From UBA6912 sp963792895 (GTDB lineage: Bacteria; Actinomycetota; Acidimicrobiia; Spongiisociales; UBA5794), in the NCBI GenBank assembly GCA_963792895.1, contig CAWBYA010000007.1:124001-188000 (forward strand): a stretch of DNA of 64,000 bases, in the 5' to 3' direction. Under the pieces are notes generated by a model that saw only the letters and a program-made list of their open reading frames with translations, made no database searches and was not told the DNA's origin. Positions 9,656-17,483 of the stretch are shown here, piece after piece. Position 1 is the first letter of the stretch; every line of letters starts with the position of its first letter. A program made the translations under genes and the position numbers.

Positions 9656-10045
9656 TCAACTCGTCCTGGCGATGCTCGCCTTCTTCAGGACGCCTGCAGG
9701 AACGCCTGCTTCGCGCCACGCCGCATACGAGATGCCCTTGCGCTCGGAGTATCCCTTTGCGTGGTGGATGAAGCCCTGCTCGAGGGCTTCGAGGTCGGCA
9801 GAAGCTTCGACGCGCTTGAGGGCGTCGAGAGCGTCCAGCCTCTGCTGTACCAGGTCGACCCTCTTCAGCGGGTCCTGCTCGGTCGCGAGCTTGTCGGCGA
9901 GCCGCTCGACTCGTGCCTGAAGGCTCTCCGGCGTGACCGGGCGGCCCGGGCGTCGACTTCCGAGCGCCTCGAGGTACGCCTTGATGGCGCGCGCCTCTCG
10001 GCGCCCTCGCGCGAGCGCGTCTTTGTGATCTTGGCTCATGGCCAT
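9656..10045 (-). CDS. Conserved actinobacterial hypothetical protein with AT-hook-like motif
   Basis: This 129-residue, highly charged, mostly helical protein begins MAMSQDHKDALARGRREARA. The middle contains RRPGRP (near residue 33), which has the GRP core of an AT-hook. It is followed by a predicted coiled coil (about 40-85) and a conserved-looking tail YSERKGISYAAWREAGVP. I recall similar proteins across Actinobacteria, without an assigned function. The ATG at 10045 is chosen because GGAGG lies 8 nt upstream. An earlier ATG at 10084 lacks one. DNA binding is only suggested by the basic GRP motif. It is divergent from the cis-prenyltransferase gene. Confidence 0.75.
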   Translation of the reverse strand: MAMSQDHKDALARGRREARAIKAYLEALGSRRPGRPVTPESLQARVERLADKLATEQDPLKRVDLVQQRLDALDALKRVEASADLEALEQGFIHHAKGYSERKGISYAAWREAGVPAGVLKKASIARTS

Positions 10046-10140
10046 ATGGGCAACCTCCACGTTGCGGAACGGCAGTGCCGCCATGATGCCACGAATCGAA
10101 GAGCCAAAGCGCGGCAGCCGCGTTCATACCATGCGGGACG

Positions 10141-10932
10141 ATGGGGAAGATGAAGATCAAGGAGACCATCAAACGGCCCCTCTATCGGGCCTACGAACGG
10201 CGGATCCTCCAGCATCTGGATCGGAGGCGACTGCCGCGGCATATCGGGGTCATCCACGACGGCCATCGCCGCTATGCGAGAGTCGAAGGTCTCCCGGATT
10301 ATGCGTCTTCCTATCGTGTCGGCATGGCGAAGTTCGTCGAGTTCCTCGGCTGGGCGGAGGATCTCCAAATCCCCGCGGTGACGTGCTGGCTGCTGTCAAA
10401 GGAGAACCTGCAACGCCCCGCGGCGGAGCTCGACCCGTATTACGACGTTCTGGTGGAGTTGTTCGACCGTATTCCGACTGCGCTCGGGGACGATCCGGTG
10501 GCTGTGAGGTTCATCGGGTCGCTCGACTTGCTACCCGAACGGCTCGTTGCCGCCGCCAAACGCCTCCAGGAGGCGTGTCCGGCAGGCTCTCGCAGGATCA
10601 CCATCGCGCTCGGATATGCGGGCCGCCAGGAGATCGTGGATGCCGCCAAAGAGTTGGTGGCTTCGCTGATCGACGACGGCGTGCCTGCTGAGGAGATCAC
10701 CAACCACATCGATGCGGAGAGCCTCGCTCGGCACATGTACGCCGCCGACTTGCCGGATCCCGACCTCGTCGTGCGGACATCTGGCGAGGCGAGGCTCTCA
10801 GGCTTCCTCCTCTGGCAGAGCGCCTACGCCGAGTACGCATTCGTCGACGTGTTCTGGCCGGCGTTCCGTCGAGTCGACTTCCTCCGGGCCCTCCGTGATT
10901 TCACCCAGCGAGAGCGCCGCTTCGGACGCTAG
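10141..10932 (+). CDS. uppS: Short-chain (Z)-prenyl diphosphate synthase (UppS family, Rv1086-like)
   Basis: This cis-prenyltransferase extends an allylic diphosphate with isopentenyl diphosphate on the way to polyprenyl phosphate carriers. The 263-residue protein aligns by eye with mycobacterial Rv1086 (Z-farnesyl diphosphate synthase). It shares the N-terminal K-x-P-L-Y-R-x-Y-E segment, LLSKENLQR near residue 83, and a C-terminal run LVVRTSGEARLSGFLLWQSA near residue 206. The catalytic aspartate is kept, but the usual DGNRRWA motif reads DGHRRYA (residues 40-46), an Asn-to-His change next to the catalytic Asp. No strong ribosome-binding site is visible. A tandem hairpin follows the stop. 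Confidence 0.88.
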   Translation: MGKMKIKETIKRPLYRAYERRILQHLDRRRLPRHIGVIHDGHRRYARVEGLPDYASSYRVGMAKFVEFLGWAEDLQIPAVTCWLLSKENLQRPAAELDPYYDVLVELFDRIPTALGDDPVAVRFIGSLDLLPERLVAAAKRLQEACPAGSRRITIALGYAGRQEIVDAAKELVASLIDDGVPAEEITNHIDAESLARHMYAADLPDPDLVVRTSGEARLSGFLLWQSAYAEYAFVDVFWPAFRRVDFLRALRDFTQRERRFGR

Positions 10933-10950
10933 GCGTGCGGCGTTGCCGGC

Positions 10951-10988
10951 CCGAACCTTAAGAGGTTCGGCTGTACCGAAGCGGTACA
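10951..10988 (+). terminator. Tandem hairpin terminator after the cis-prenyltransferase
   Basis: Two adjacent stem-loops follow the stop at 10932. The first is CCGAACC (10951-10957) pairing with GGTTCGG (10964-10970), and the second is TGTACCG (10972-10978) pairing with CGGTACA (10982-10988). No U-tract follows, as is common in high-GC actinobacteria. Confidence 0.55.
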
Positions 10989-11099
10989 CCATTGCCGGAA
11001 GTTCGGGCTCGACCGCGCCGGCGGGTGCGGCTGACGGCCGCAGCTCGCCGTTGGGCCTTGGTGCTTCGTGTTCGGCGACGATGCCGCCAACATGGCGGC

Positions 11100-12446
11100 A
11101 TGCAGCGGGTTCGCACAATGGCGTGGGTTGGCTGCCTCATCGTTGCCGGGGCCTGCTCGAGCGCGGTGGGTTCACCGCGCGAGTCGGCGACGTCGGTGCC
11201 TCCTGCTACGACCTCTCAGGCGGTCACGACGACCACGGCGATCACAACGACGACACATGCACCCATCCCGGTCGAGCTCACCCTTCACGACCACGAACGC
11301 CTCGCCACGAGGGGCGGGGTACGGATAGCAGTCGCGATCGACGACGCCGAAGTAGGCACGCTCGAGGACGCTGCCGCTTCGATCACGCTCGCCCTCGCAG
11401 CACCTGCCGAGGCCACGTTCACCTACGTGGATCCCGACGGCGCTCTCACGGACGTGACCTGGACCCAGCCGATCGATCCGGCCGAGCCAGGCGTCACCGT
11501 CGTGCAACCATGGCGCGACCTCACGGGGACCCCCGCTCGCCATGTTCTGGCCTGGCAGTCCAACGGAGGTCGAGCCGACTATCTCGACCGCCTCGACGCG
11601 GTTCCCGAGGTGACCGTGACGTCACCCTTGTGGTGGTCGATCGATGCTGAGGGCGAGCTGCGTGGTGAGGGGGACGCAACGTACGTGGCTGCTTCCCAGG
11701 AGCGAGGCGTAGCCGTGTGGCCCGCCGTCCAGGGCATCGACGCCGATGGATTGCATGCACTTCTCTCCGATCCGGTGCGGCGGTTCAGCACGGCGCAGGC
11801 ATTGGCCGATGCGGCGGCTGCGGTCGGTGCGGAAGGCCTCAACATCGACATCGAGGGCTTCCGCAATGAGGATGCCGCTTCGTTCACCGAATTCGTCGAA
11901 GAGATCGCTGTTGCCGTCCATGCTTGGGGCGGCGTCGTCTCGTACGACCTCGTCCCGAAGAGCGATCGATGGGACATCACTCCCGTCGAGCTCGCGTTCT
12001 GGTCGACGGCCCCAGAGCGACGGGAGCTCGCGGCTGCCGTCGACTACACGGTGCTGATGGCCTACGACCAGCACAATCGGTTCCGGCCCGCCGGCCCGGT
12101 TGCGTCGCCCCTCTGGGTCGAGGAGCTGATCGTGTACGCCCTTCGCTACGCCGACCCACATACGGTGATGCTGGGGATCCCGGCGTACGGGCGGATCTGG
12201 GACCCCACCGAACTCGATGCACCACGGGCATTGGCGATCGGGTCGATGGCGCTGCGAGAGGGCGTGCGCACCCCCGATCCCGAGTTCGGCGTCGATCGCG
12301 TCGACCTCACGGACGGGCGGTTCTACTGGGCCGAGCAGGACGTCGTTTCCGAACGGCTCGCCTTCGTCGACGAGTACGGCCTCAGCGGCTGGGCGGTCTG
12401 GCGCCTCGGCCTCGACGACCGGACTCTCTGGGCATCACTGCCGTAG
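11100..12446 (+). CDS. Secreted GH18-like (YaaH-type) lipoprotein
   Basis: This 448-residue exported protein has a lipoprotein signal ending VAGAC (Cys near residue 19), followed by a Ser/Thr-rich linker. The C-terminal ~300 residues look like a glycoside hydrolase family 18 TIM barrel of the spore-germination YaaH type. GLNIDIEGF matches the DxxDxDxE signature with the catalytic Glu present, although the first Asp of the motif is Asn. VLMAYDQH and the terminal GLSGWAVWRLGLDD match later GH18 strands. It probably acts on cell-wall amino sugars outside the membrane. The ATG at 11100 places the signal peptide correctly. An ATG at 11118 is the alternative. Confidence 0.8.
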   Translation: MQRVRTMAWVGCLIVAGACSSAVGSPRESATSVPPATTSQAVTTTTAITTTTHAPIPVELTLHDHERLATRGGVRIAVAIDDAEVGTLEDAAASITLALAAPAEATFTYVDPDGALTDVTWTQPIDPAEPGVTVVQPWRDLTGTPARHVLAWQSNGGRADYLDRLDAVPEVTVTSPLWWSIDAEGELRGEGDATYVAASQERGVAVWPAVQGIDADGLHALLSDPVRRFSTAQALADAAAAVGAEGLNIDIEGFRNEDAASFTEFVEEIAVAVHAWGGVVSYDLVPKSDRWDITPVELAFWSTAPERRELAAAVDYTVLMAYDQHNRFRPAGPVASPLWVEELIVYALRYADPHTVMLGIPAYGRIWDPTELDAPRALAIGSMALREGVRTPDPEFGVDRVDLTDGRFYWAEQDVVSERLAFVDEYGLSGWAVWRLGLDDRTLWASLP

Positions 12447-12622
12447 ATCTCCGGGCTCGACGTCGGTAGGCGCAACCCTGTTCGGGCGAGTGGTGCGGCG
12501 AGCGGCGTCCATCGCGTCGACGGCGGAGCGCGCTCCACGGTCGACGCCCGTCTGCAACCCCGTTCGTCGGTCCGTACAAGATCTTCCGGGTCGTGCGGCG
12601 GGGGGATCGCTCGCTTCGGCAT
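12435..12622 (-). CDS. Possible small hypothetical protein with one frameshift
   Basis: A short reading frame starts at ATG 12622 with MPKRAIPPPHDPEDLVRT. It continues sensibly only after a one-base frame change near 12565, as LQTGVDRGARSAVDAMDAA, to a TGA at 12435-12437 that overlaps the end of the GH18-like gene. Joined, it would encode about 62 residues with GC-rich third positions. I do not recognise a family. It lies directly downstream of the histidine phosphatase on the same strand. It may be a real small gene carrying the inserted-base error seen elsewhere in the window, or chance. Confidence 0.3.
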
Positions 12623-12654
12623 GTGGGCGCCGCGAGGGCCGTTCCCGACCGATC

Positions 12655-13341
12655 TCACCGCGACCGCAGGCCGGTGGGCAGGTGCTCCTGGTCGTTGAAA
12701 CTGCGGAGGCTGAAGACGTGGCCGCCCGCGAGCGGGATGGCGCGGACTCGCGCAATCGAGGCGTGGGCAAGGACGAAGCGTTCCCACTCCCACGGGGTTG
12801 GATCGACGCCGAGGAGGAAGCTCAGCGCAACCGCATTGGTCCCACCGTGAGCGACGATGGCGATACGATCGTTTCCGCCCGCGTGTTCCCACAGGTGGGG
12901 CCGCCCGGCGGCATCGGGTGCGATGTCACGCTCAGCGAGGATGCTGCGCATGGCCTCGGTGACCCTCTCGTGGAAGGTGCGAAAGCTCTCGCCGCCGCTG
13001 ATGCCTTCCCACCACTCCTCCGGTGGCCTGCCACGCGCCTCGTTGAAGATGCGCTGCACGGTCTCCTCGGGTTGCCCGTTCCAGTCGGGCATCTGGATCT
13101 CGACGAGGTTGGGGATCGTCGTCGGCGCAATGCCGGTCGCTGCGGCAAGCGGCGCCGCGGTCTCCTGTGAGCGCTGAGCAGGGGATACGAGGATTTCGGT
13201 CACCGGGCGCCTTGCTGCAAGGAGGCGATCGGCAGCGAGCCGAGCCTGATCGCGACCGAGCGACGTCAGCATCGGATCCGGCTGGCTGATGCCGTCCACG
13301 CTCCAACGCGGCTGGCCATGGCGAATGAACACGAACTCCAC
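12655..13341 (-). CDS. Histidine phosphatase (phosphoglycerate mutase-like) family protein
   Basis: This 228-residue cytoplasmic phosphatase begins VEFVFIRHGQPRWSVDG. RHG holds the phospho-accepting histidine (about residue 8). The second catalytic histidine is in IVAHGGTNAVAL near residue 175, and the conserved S-P-x-x-R segment (SPAQRSQETA) lies near residue 63. The broad superfamily includes phosphoglycerate mutases, alpha-ribazole phosphatases and sugar phosphatases, and the exact substrate is not clear. The GTG at 13341 is chosen because RHG must be near the N-terminus. The open frame continues far upstream but passes into the broken methyltransferase. It is probably co-transcribed with that gene. 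Confidence 0.85.
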   Translation of the reverse strand: MEFVFIRHGQPRWSVDGISQPDPMLTSLGRDQARLAADRLLAARRPVTEILVSPAQRSQETAAPLAAATGIAPTTIPNLVEIQMPDWNGQPEETVQRIFNEARGRPPEEWWEGISGGESFRTFHERVTEAMRSILAERDIAPDAAGRPHLWEHAGGNDRIAIVAHGGTNAVALSFLLGVDPTPWEWERFVLAHASIARVRAIPLAGGHVFSLRSFNDQEHLPTGLRSR

Positions 13342-13376
13342 GAGCCTGCAGGCTACCGGGATCCGCACCCCTCCGT

Positions 13377-14158
13377 TCAGGGCGTCTTGGCGGCCCCCGT
13401 TGCGGTTCCGCGAACCGCCCACGCACGGGCGGTGAGTGTGAAGGGCGCCTCGGGGAGCATCTCCCGGCAGAGGTCGCGCAGAGCTGCTTGGTCCTGCGGG
13501 CGCAGGCCGCCCGTGTAGGCGCCGGCGGGGCCAACCCCGAGCGTGAACGGCTCCCACCACTCGTCGAACGTCGGATGCTCGACGGCGACCGTCAAAACGG
13601 CGTCTTCGACATCGGCGAGCCCCGCGGACCGGAAGAGTTCGCCGAGGTGGCCCTCCCTGGTGCCGGGTAGGTGCGTTTCGTCCTCGACCTCGGGATCGAG
13701 CCGTCGCGCTGCCTCCCAGAACACGGCAAGCGGGCCGCCCCCGCCGGCGTGGTCCCAGACGCACGCAGCCACTATCCCGTCGTCGTCGGGTCGTGCGCGC
13801 CATTTCGCGCAGCCCGGCCAGCGGATCGGCCATGAAGTGGATCACCAGCTGGGCGAGGGCAGCGTCGAATGACGCGTTTGCGAAGGGCAGATGCTCCGCG
13901 GCCGCTTCGCGCACGTCGATCCCCGGGTGACGTTCCCGAACGGCGGCGACCATGGATGCAGCCGGATCGACGGCTGACACCCGTTGCACGCCCAGACGCT
14001 CGACGAGCTCCGCCGTACAGGGAACCGGAGCCGCAGCCCACATCGAGAACCCGGCTGTCTCGGCCGATTGCGGCCAGGTTGGCGAGTTGGTGGGCGAGTC
14101 CTCGCGAGTACCGCCCCATGAAACGGTCGTAGGCTGCTGCGCCGGTCGTGAAGCTCAC
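13377..14158 (-). CDS. Class I SAM-dependent methyltransferase, broken by two frameshifts
   Basis: Three pieces in three frames together form a complete methyltransferase of about 260 residues. The first (from ATG 14158) ends with the SAM motif VLDVGCGSG. The second, after a frame change near 14020, carries TAELVERLGVQRVSAVDPA and the acidic loop. The third, after a change near 13785, runs from VAACVWDHAGGGGPL to the stop at 13377. Removing one base at each junction restores a continuous protein (one extra T after the CTG near 14020, one extra base in the GAC run near 13785). It is related to UbiE/Methyltransf_11 proteins and its acceptor is unknown. Sequence error is as likely as true decay. 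Confidence 0.75.
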
Positions 14159-14265
14159 GAAGCAAACCTACGGCGCCGTCGCCGGTCGCGCGGTGGAGAA
14201 TGTCGCCGTCCACGGGCACCCGTTCCCAGCCGACCATCTCCGCCGACCGGGTTACCCTTCGTCAA

Positions 14266-14799
14266 ATGGACCGCACCGCCCTCATCGACCATCTGCGCAG
14301 CCATGCCATCCGCACCGACGGCCCTTTCACGCTGCGATCCGGTGAGCTGTCCTCGTGGTACATCGACGCTCGCCAGACGACGTTCGATGGGGTTGGGGCT
14401 GCGCTGGTCGGCGCCGCTGTGGCGCAGATGCTCCCCGCCGGCACAACGGCCGTGGGCGGGCTGACGATGGGGGCCGACCCGATTGCGGTCGCAACGGCGA
14501 TGGCGGCACGGCCTCCGATTCGAGCGTTCTCGATCCGCAAAGCCGCAAAGGACCACGGAACGGGTGGACGTTTGGTCGGCCCGGTTGGCCAAGCCGACCG
14601 AGTTTGCGTCGTCGAGGACACCACCACGACCGGCGGAGCCCTTCTGGAGGCCATCGGAGTGCTTCGTGACGCCGGTATCGCGGTGATCGCGGCCATCGCA
14701 CTCGTTGACCGGAGCGGCGGCGTGGTTGCGGCGAAGCTCGGCGCCATCGACGTCGACTACAGCGTCTTCGCCGGTCCCGAAGACCTGGGTGTCGCATGA
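14266..14799 (+). CDS. pyrE: Orotate phosphoribosyltransferase
   Basis: This enzyme transfers ribose 5-phosphate from PRPP to orotate, giving orotidine 5'-phosphate in pyrimidine synthesis. The 177-residue length suits the short bacterial form. Diagnostic features are GPFTLRSGELSSWYIDARQ near residues 19-37 and the PRPP-binding motif VCVVEDTTTTGGALLEA near residues 113-129. The first motif position reads VVEDTTTTGG where many family members have VVEDVITTG. The ATG at 14266 is preferred over upstream starts because family similarity begins there. The stop overlaps the ATG of the next gene (ATGA). Confidence 0.92.
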   Translation: MDRTALIDHLRSHAIRTDGPFTLRSGELSSWYIDARQTTFDGVGAALVGAAVAQMLPAGTTAVGGLTMGADPIAVATAMAARPPIRAFSIRKAAKDHGTGGRLVGPVGQADRVCVVEDTTTTGGALLEAIGVLRDAGIAVIAAIALVDRSGGVVAAKLGAIDVDYSVFAGPEDLGVA

Positions 14800-15389
14800 A
14801 CGGCGGGCTCCGCGTCCATCGGTCGTTGCTGCGCACCCTCCTCGTATTCGTCGCCGGCCTCGTGCTCGTCCTGACTGCGATCGATGTCGTTGCGGCGCAC
14901 GTCGTCTCATCGCCGCCCGAGACCGATCCGGACACGGGTGCCCTCACGTCCCGCGGGCTCAACCAGCGGCGGAGCGACTTCACGTGGGGTTGGAGCCTGC
15001 TGCTGCTGGGCAGCGTGCTCACCGTCGGTTCCGCAACGTCGGCTGTCGCACGCAGACCCGTACTCGTCGTCGATGACGATGGGCTTCGTCTCCGGATCGC
15101 CGGACCGCGCCGCTTCGTCACCGTGCCGTGGGAGGACATCAGCTGGGTGCACACTTCAGCCGATGGCCACGATGAGGTGGTGCCGCCTCGCGTGTTCTTG
15201 TTGCACGTACGGTCGAAGGCGGCATACCCGGCCGAGCTGTGGGGCGCCGGGTGGGATGGCGCCACGCTCGTCGTCGATGCCGACTCGTGGAATCGGCGCC
15301 CAGAGGATGTGGCGACCCACGTCGACGTGGCTCTCGAGACATGGCGCAGGCAGCACCAACCCCAGCCCGACGAGTTGGGCCAGGTCTGA
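14796..15389 (+). CDS. Hypothetical membrane protein, two helices plus PH-like domain
   Basis: This 197-residue protein has helices at about residues 10-32 and 66-83. A soluble C-terminal region follows whose pattern (VVDDDGLRLRIAGPRRFVTVPWEDI) resembles bacterial PH-like domains found in small membrane proteins. It is coupled to pyrE by an ATGA overlap, and its TGA shares one base with the ATG of endonuclease IV, so the three genes form an operon. The function is unknown and nothing in it suggests a link to nucleotide metabolism. Confidence 0.78.
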   Translation: MNGGLRVHRSLLRTLLVFVAGLVLVLTAIDVVAAHVVSSPPETDPDTGALTSRGLNQRRSDFTWGWSLLLLGSVLTVGSATSAVARRPVLVVDDDGLRLRIAGPRRFVTVPWEDISWVHTSADGHDEVVPPRVFLLHVRSKAAYPAELWGAGWDGATLVVDADSWNRRPEDVATHVDVALETWRRQHQPQPDELGQV

Positions 15390-16162
15390 TGGTCCCTATC
15401 GGTGCCCACACCGGGAACAAGGAACCATTGGCTGAAGCGGCGACGCGCAACGCGGATCTCGTTCAGATCTTCCTCTCGAATCCACAGTCCTGGAAGAAGC
15501 CGCCGCCGCGACCGGATGCGATCGAGCTGAAGCTCGCCGACCTGCCGATCTACGTGCATGCGCCATATCTGATGAACCTCGCATCGCCGAACAACCGGAT
15601 TCGTATCCCCAGCCGCAAGACACTCGCCGATGCCGCTGCTGCCGCCGATGCCATCGGGGCCGCCGGGCTCATCGTTCATGGTGGTCACGTCGGGGACGAC
15701 GAGGACGTTGCTGTCGGCTTCGACCGATGGCGCAAGGCTCTCGAGACGTTCGAGTCGGCGGTGCCGATCCTCGTCGAGAACACCGCTGGTGGCGGGAATG
15801 CCGTCGTACGCGAGGTCGCCAACTACGGGCCGCTGTGGGAGGCGATTGGAGACCACAACGTCGGCGTGTGTCTGGACACGTGCCACGCATGGGCGAGTGG
15901 GGAGGATCTCAACTCTGCCGTTACGACCATCCGCAGCCTGACGGGACGTGTCGACCTCGTGCACTGCAACGATTCGCGGGACGAGGCGGGCAGCGGGCGG
16001 GATCGCCATGCAAGCCTGGGCGCCGGCGAGATCCCCGATGACATGCTCGTCGGTGTCGTGCGGTCGGCCGGCGTGCCCGTCGTGGTCGAGACACCAGGTG
16101 ACGCCGCCGATCATGCCGCCGACATCGCATGGCTGCGCAACCGCCTTCGACAACGGTTCTGA
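15389..16162 (+). CDS. nfo: Endonuclease IV (AP endonuclease family 2)
   Basis: This protein cuts the backbone 5' of abasic sites in base-excision repair, using a trinuclear zinc site. The 257-residue protein contains the expected metal ligands: HAPY near residue 51, IVHGGHVG near 93, VENTAGGG near 129, LDTCHAWASG near 155, and the diagnostic block GRDRHASLGAGEI near residue 204. It is slightly shorter than E. coli Nfo (285). Family proteins open M-x-x-I-G-A-H, and this one reads MVPIGAHTG from the ATG at 15389, which supports the start. It is the last gene of the pyrE operon. Its stop lies within the first unit of a heptanucleotide repeat. Confidence 0.93.
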   Translation: MVPIGAHTGNKEPLAEAATRNADLVQIFLSNPQSWKKPPPRPDAIELKLADLPIYVHAPYLMNLASPNNRIRIPSRKTLADAAAAADAIGAAGLIVHGGHVGDDEDVAVGFDRWRKALETFESAVPILVENTAGGGNAVVREVANYGPLWEAIGDHNVGVCLDTCHAWASGEDLNSAVTTIRSLTGRVDLVHCNDSRDEAGSGRDRHASLGAGEIPDDMLVGVVRSAGVPVVVETPGDAADHAADIAWLRNRLRQRF

Positions 16163-16213
16163 CATCTGACATCTGACGTCTGAGGTCTGCGGTCTGAGGT
16201 CTGAGGTCTGCGC
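16158..16213. repeat. Heptanucleotide tandem repeat (8 units)
   Basis: Eight consecutive 7-nt units fit TCTGANN or TCTGCGN: TCTGACA twice, TCTGACG, TCTGAGG, TCTGCGG, TCTGAGG twice, TCTGCGC. The array starts in the nfo stop codon and ends 13 nt before the ppk2 start, so it fills the whole spacer. Confidence 0.9.
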
Positions 16214-16226
16214 TAGATTCGATCTC

Positions 16227-17172
16227 ATGACCGATCCCCTGTCGCGAGTTGCCGAAGAAGGCTGGCCGTCGTCCACCATCACCCTCGATGTTGCGAACAT
16301 CCCGGCCGATGTCATGGAGCGCGTCGTGTCGACGCCTCGCAAGCACATCATCACCGAGAGATACCCGTATCGCATGAAGATGCGCCGCAGGGTGTACGAG
16401 GCGGAGAAGGCGCTGCTACAGACCGAGCTGCTCAAGATGCAGGCATGGGTGCGCCTGGAGGGCGAGCGGATCGTCATGATCTTCGAGGGACGCGACGCCG
16501 CGGGAAAGGGCGGCACGATCAAGCGGCTCACGGAGCACCTGAACCCGCGGTCCGCTCGAGTCGTCGCCCTCGAGAAGCCCAACGATCTCGAGCGGGGCCA
16601 GTGGTACTTCCAGCGGTATCTCCGGCATCTCCCCACGAAGGGCGAGATCGTGTTCTTCGACCGCTCCTGGTACAACCGCGCGGGTGTCGAGCCGGTGATG
16701 GGTTTCTGCACATCCGACGAGTACATGGAGTTCATGCGGCAGGTCCCCGACCTCGAGCGGATGCTCGTGCGGTCGGGCATTCGCCTGTTCAAGTTCTGGT
16801 TCTCGGTGAGCCGTGAGGAGCAGCTGCGCCGCTTCCTGTCCCGCGAGTCCGACCCGCTGAAGCACTGGAAGCTCAGCCCCGTCGATTCTGCGTCACTCGC
16901 CAAGTGGGAGGCCTACACCGAAGCGAAGCGGGCGCTGTTCTTCTACACCGATACTGCGGATGCACCGTGGACGGTCGTGCGCTCGGACGACAAGAAGCGG
17001 GCTCGGCTCAACACGATGCGCTACGTCTTGCACAAGCTCCCGTACCCCAATAGGGACCCGGCTGTGGCGCGTGCGGCCGACCCGCTGATCGTTGGGTCGG
17101 CGCAGCGACGTCTACGAAGCCGAGGAAATCGAGCCGGAGCCGATGGACATCCTCCGCGTGCTCGGAAGCTGA
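16227..17172 (+). CDS. ppk2: Polyphosphate kinase 2 (PPK2), 3' end frameshifted
   Basis: PPK2 transfers phosphate between polyphosphate and nucleotides. The protein matches the long bacterial PPK2 form: a Walker A-like EGRDAAGKGGTIKRLTEHL near residue 89, a Walker B-like FFDRSWYNRAGVE near residue 145, and the lid-region arginines RRFLSRESDPLKHWKLSP near residue 205. The frame as read continues to 17267 with a nonsense tail. Near 17103 one extra base shifts it, and the alternative frame gives SDVYEAEEIEPEPMDILRV and a TGA at 17170-17172, the expected acidic PPK2 tail. I therefore end the gene at 17172, about 314 residues. The core is intact, so function is probably unaffected. Confidence 0.9.
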
Positions 17173-17280
17173 GTCGGCCGCACCATTGTCATCCGATCGA
17201 CCGGCCGCCACCCTGGATTCGAGGGTCGGAGCCGTGCAGCTCTGTGCTGCCTATCACAGCGCGGTGACGACTCTCAGGTA

Positions 17281-17422
17281 GGGAAAGACAGGGGGACGCC
17301 CGGTAGGGACAAAGGGCCGTCTCCTCATCTGAGGCTCGCACGCCGGCTCCGCCGGCACATGCGTACTCCTCGGTGTGGGTTCGATGAGCCCTCGACCTCT
17401 GCTTGGGCGTGGGGTCTTTCCC
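17281..17422. other. Long-range inverted repeat, candidate structured RNA
   Basis: GGGAAAGAC (17281-17289) can pair with GTCTTTCCC (17414-17422), and ACGCCC (17296-17301) with GGGCGT (17405-17410), closing a 142-nt element. A perfect inner hairpin GCCGGC-TCC-GCCGGC lies at 17342-17356. It sits in the convergent gap between ppk2 and ino1 and is followed by a strong hairpin. I see no match to tmRNA, RNase P, SRP RNA or a familiar riboswitch. The strand is unknown. Between 17173 and 17280 I see nothing else beyond small hairpins. Confidence 0.35.
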
Positions 17423-17431
17423 AACCAGAAC

Positions 17432-17460
17432 GGGGGAGGGGTCCTTGCGACCCCTCCCCC
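17432..17460. terminator. Bidirectional terminator hairpin between ppk2 and ino1
   Basis: A perfect 12-bp GC-rich stem (17432-17443 with 17449-17460) around a 5-nt loop lies 24 nt beyond the ino1 stop, at the end of the convergent gap. It is a strong hairpin without a U-tract. Confidence 0.6.
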
Positions 17461-17483
17461 GGCTCTCCTCTGGCCTGTGGCAG

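Noticed and set aside
16158..16213. Possible CRISPR array
   Set aside because: The units are 7 nt with no spacers, so this is a simple tandem repeat.
14327..16903. 858-codon open frame on the - strand
   Set aside because: It is antisense to pyrE, nfo and ppk2, all with unambiguous motifs. It includes a translated heptanucleotide repeat and has no domain.
17360..17400. GGTTCGA-like sequence suggesting a tRNA or tmRNA end
   Set aside because: No acceptor stem, CCA end or cloverleaf could be drawn around it.
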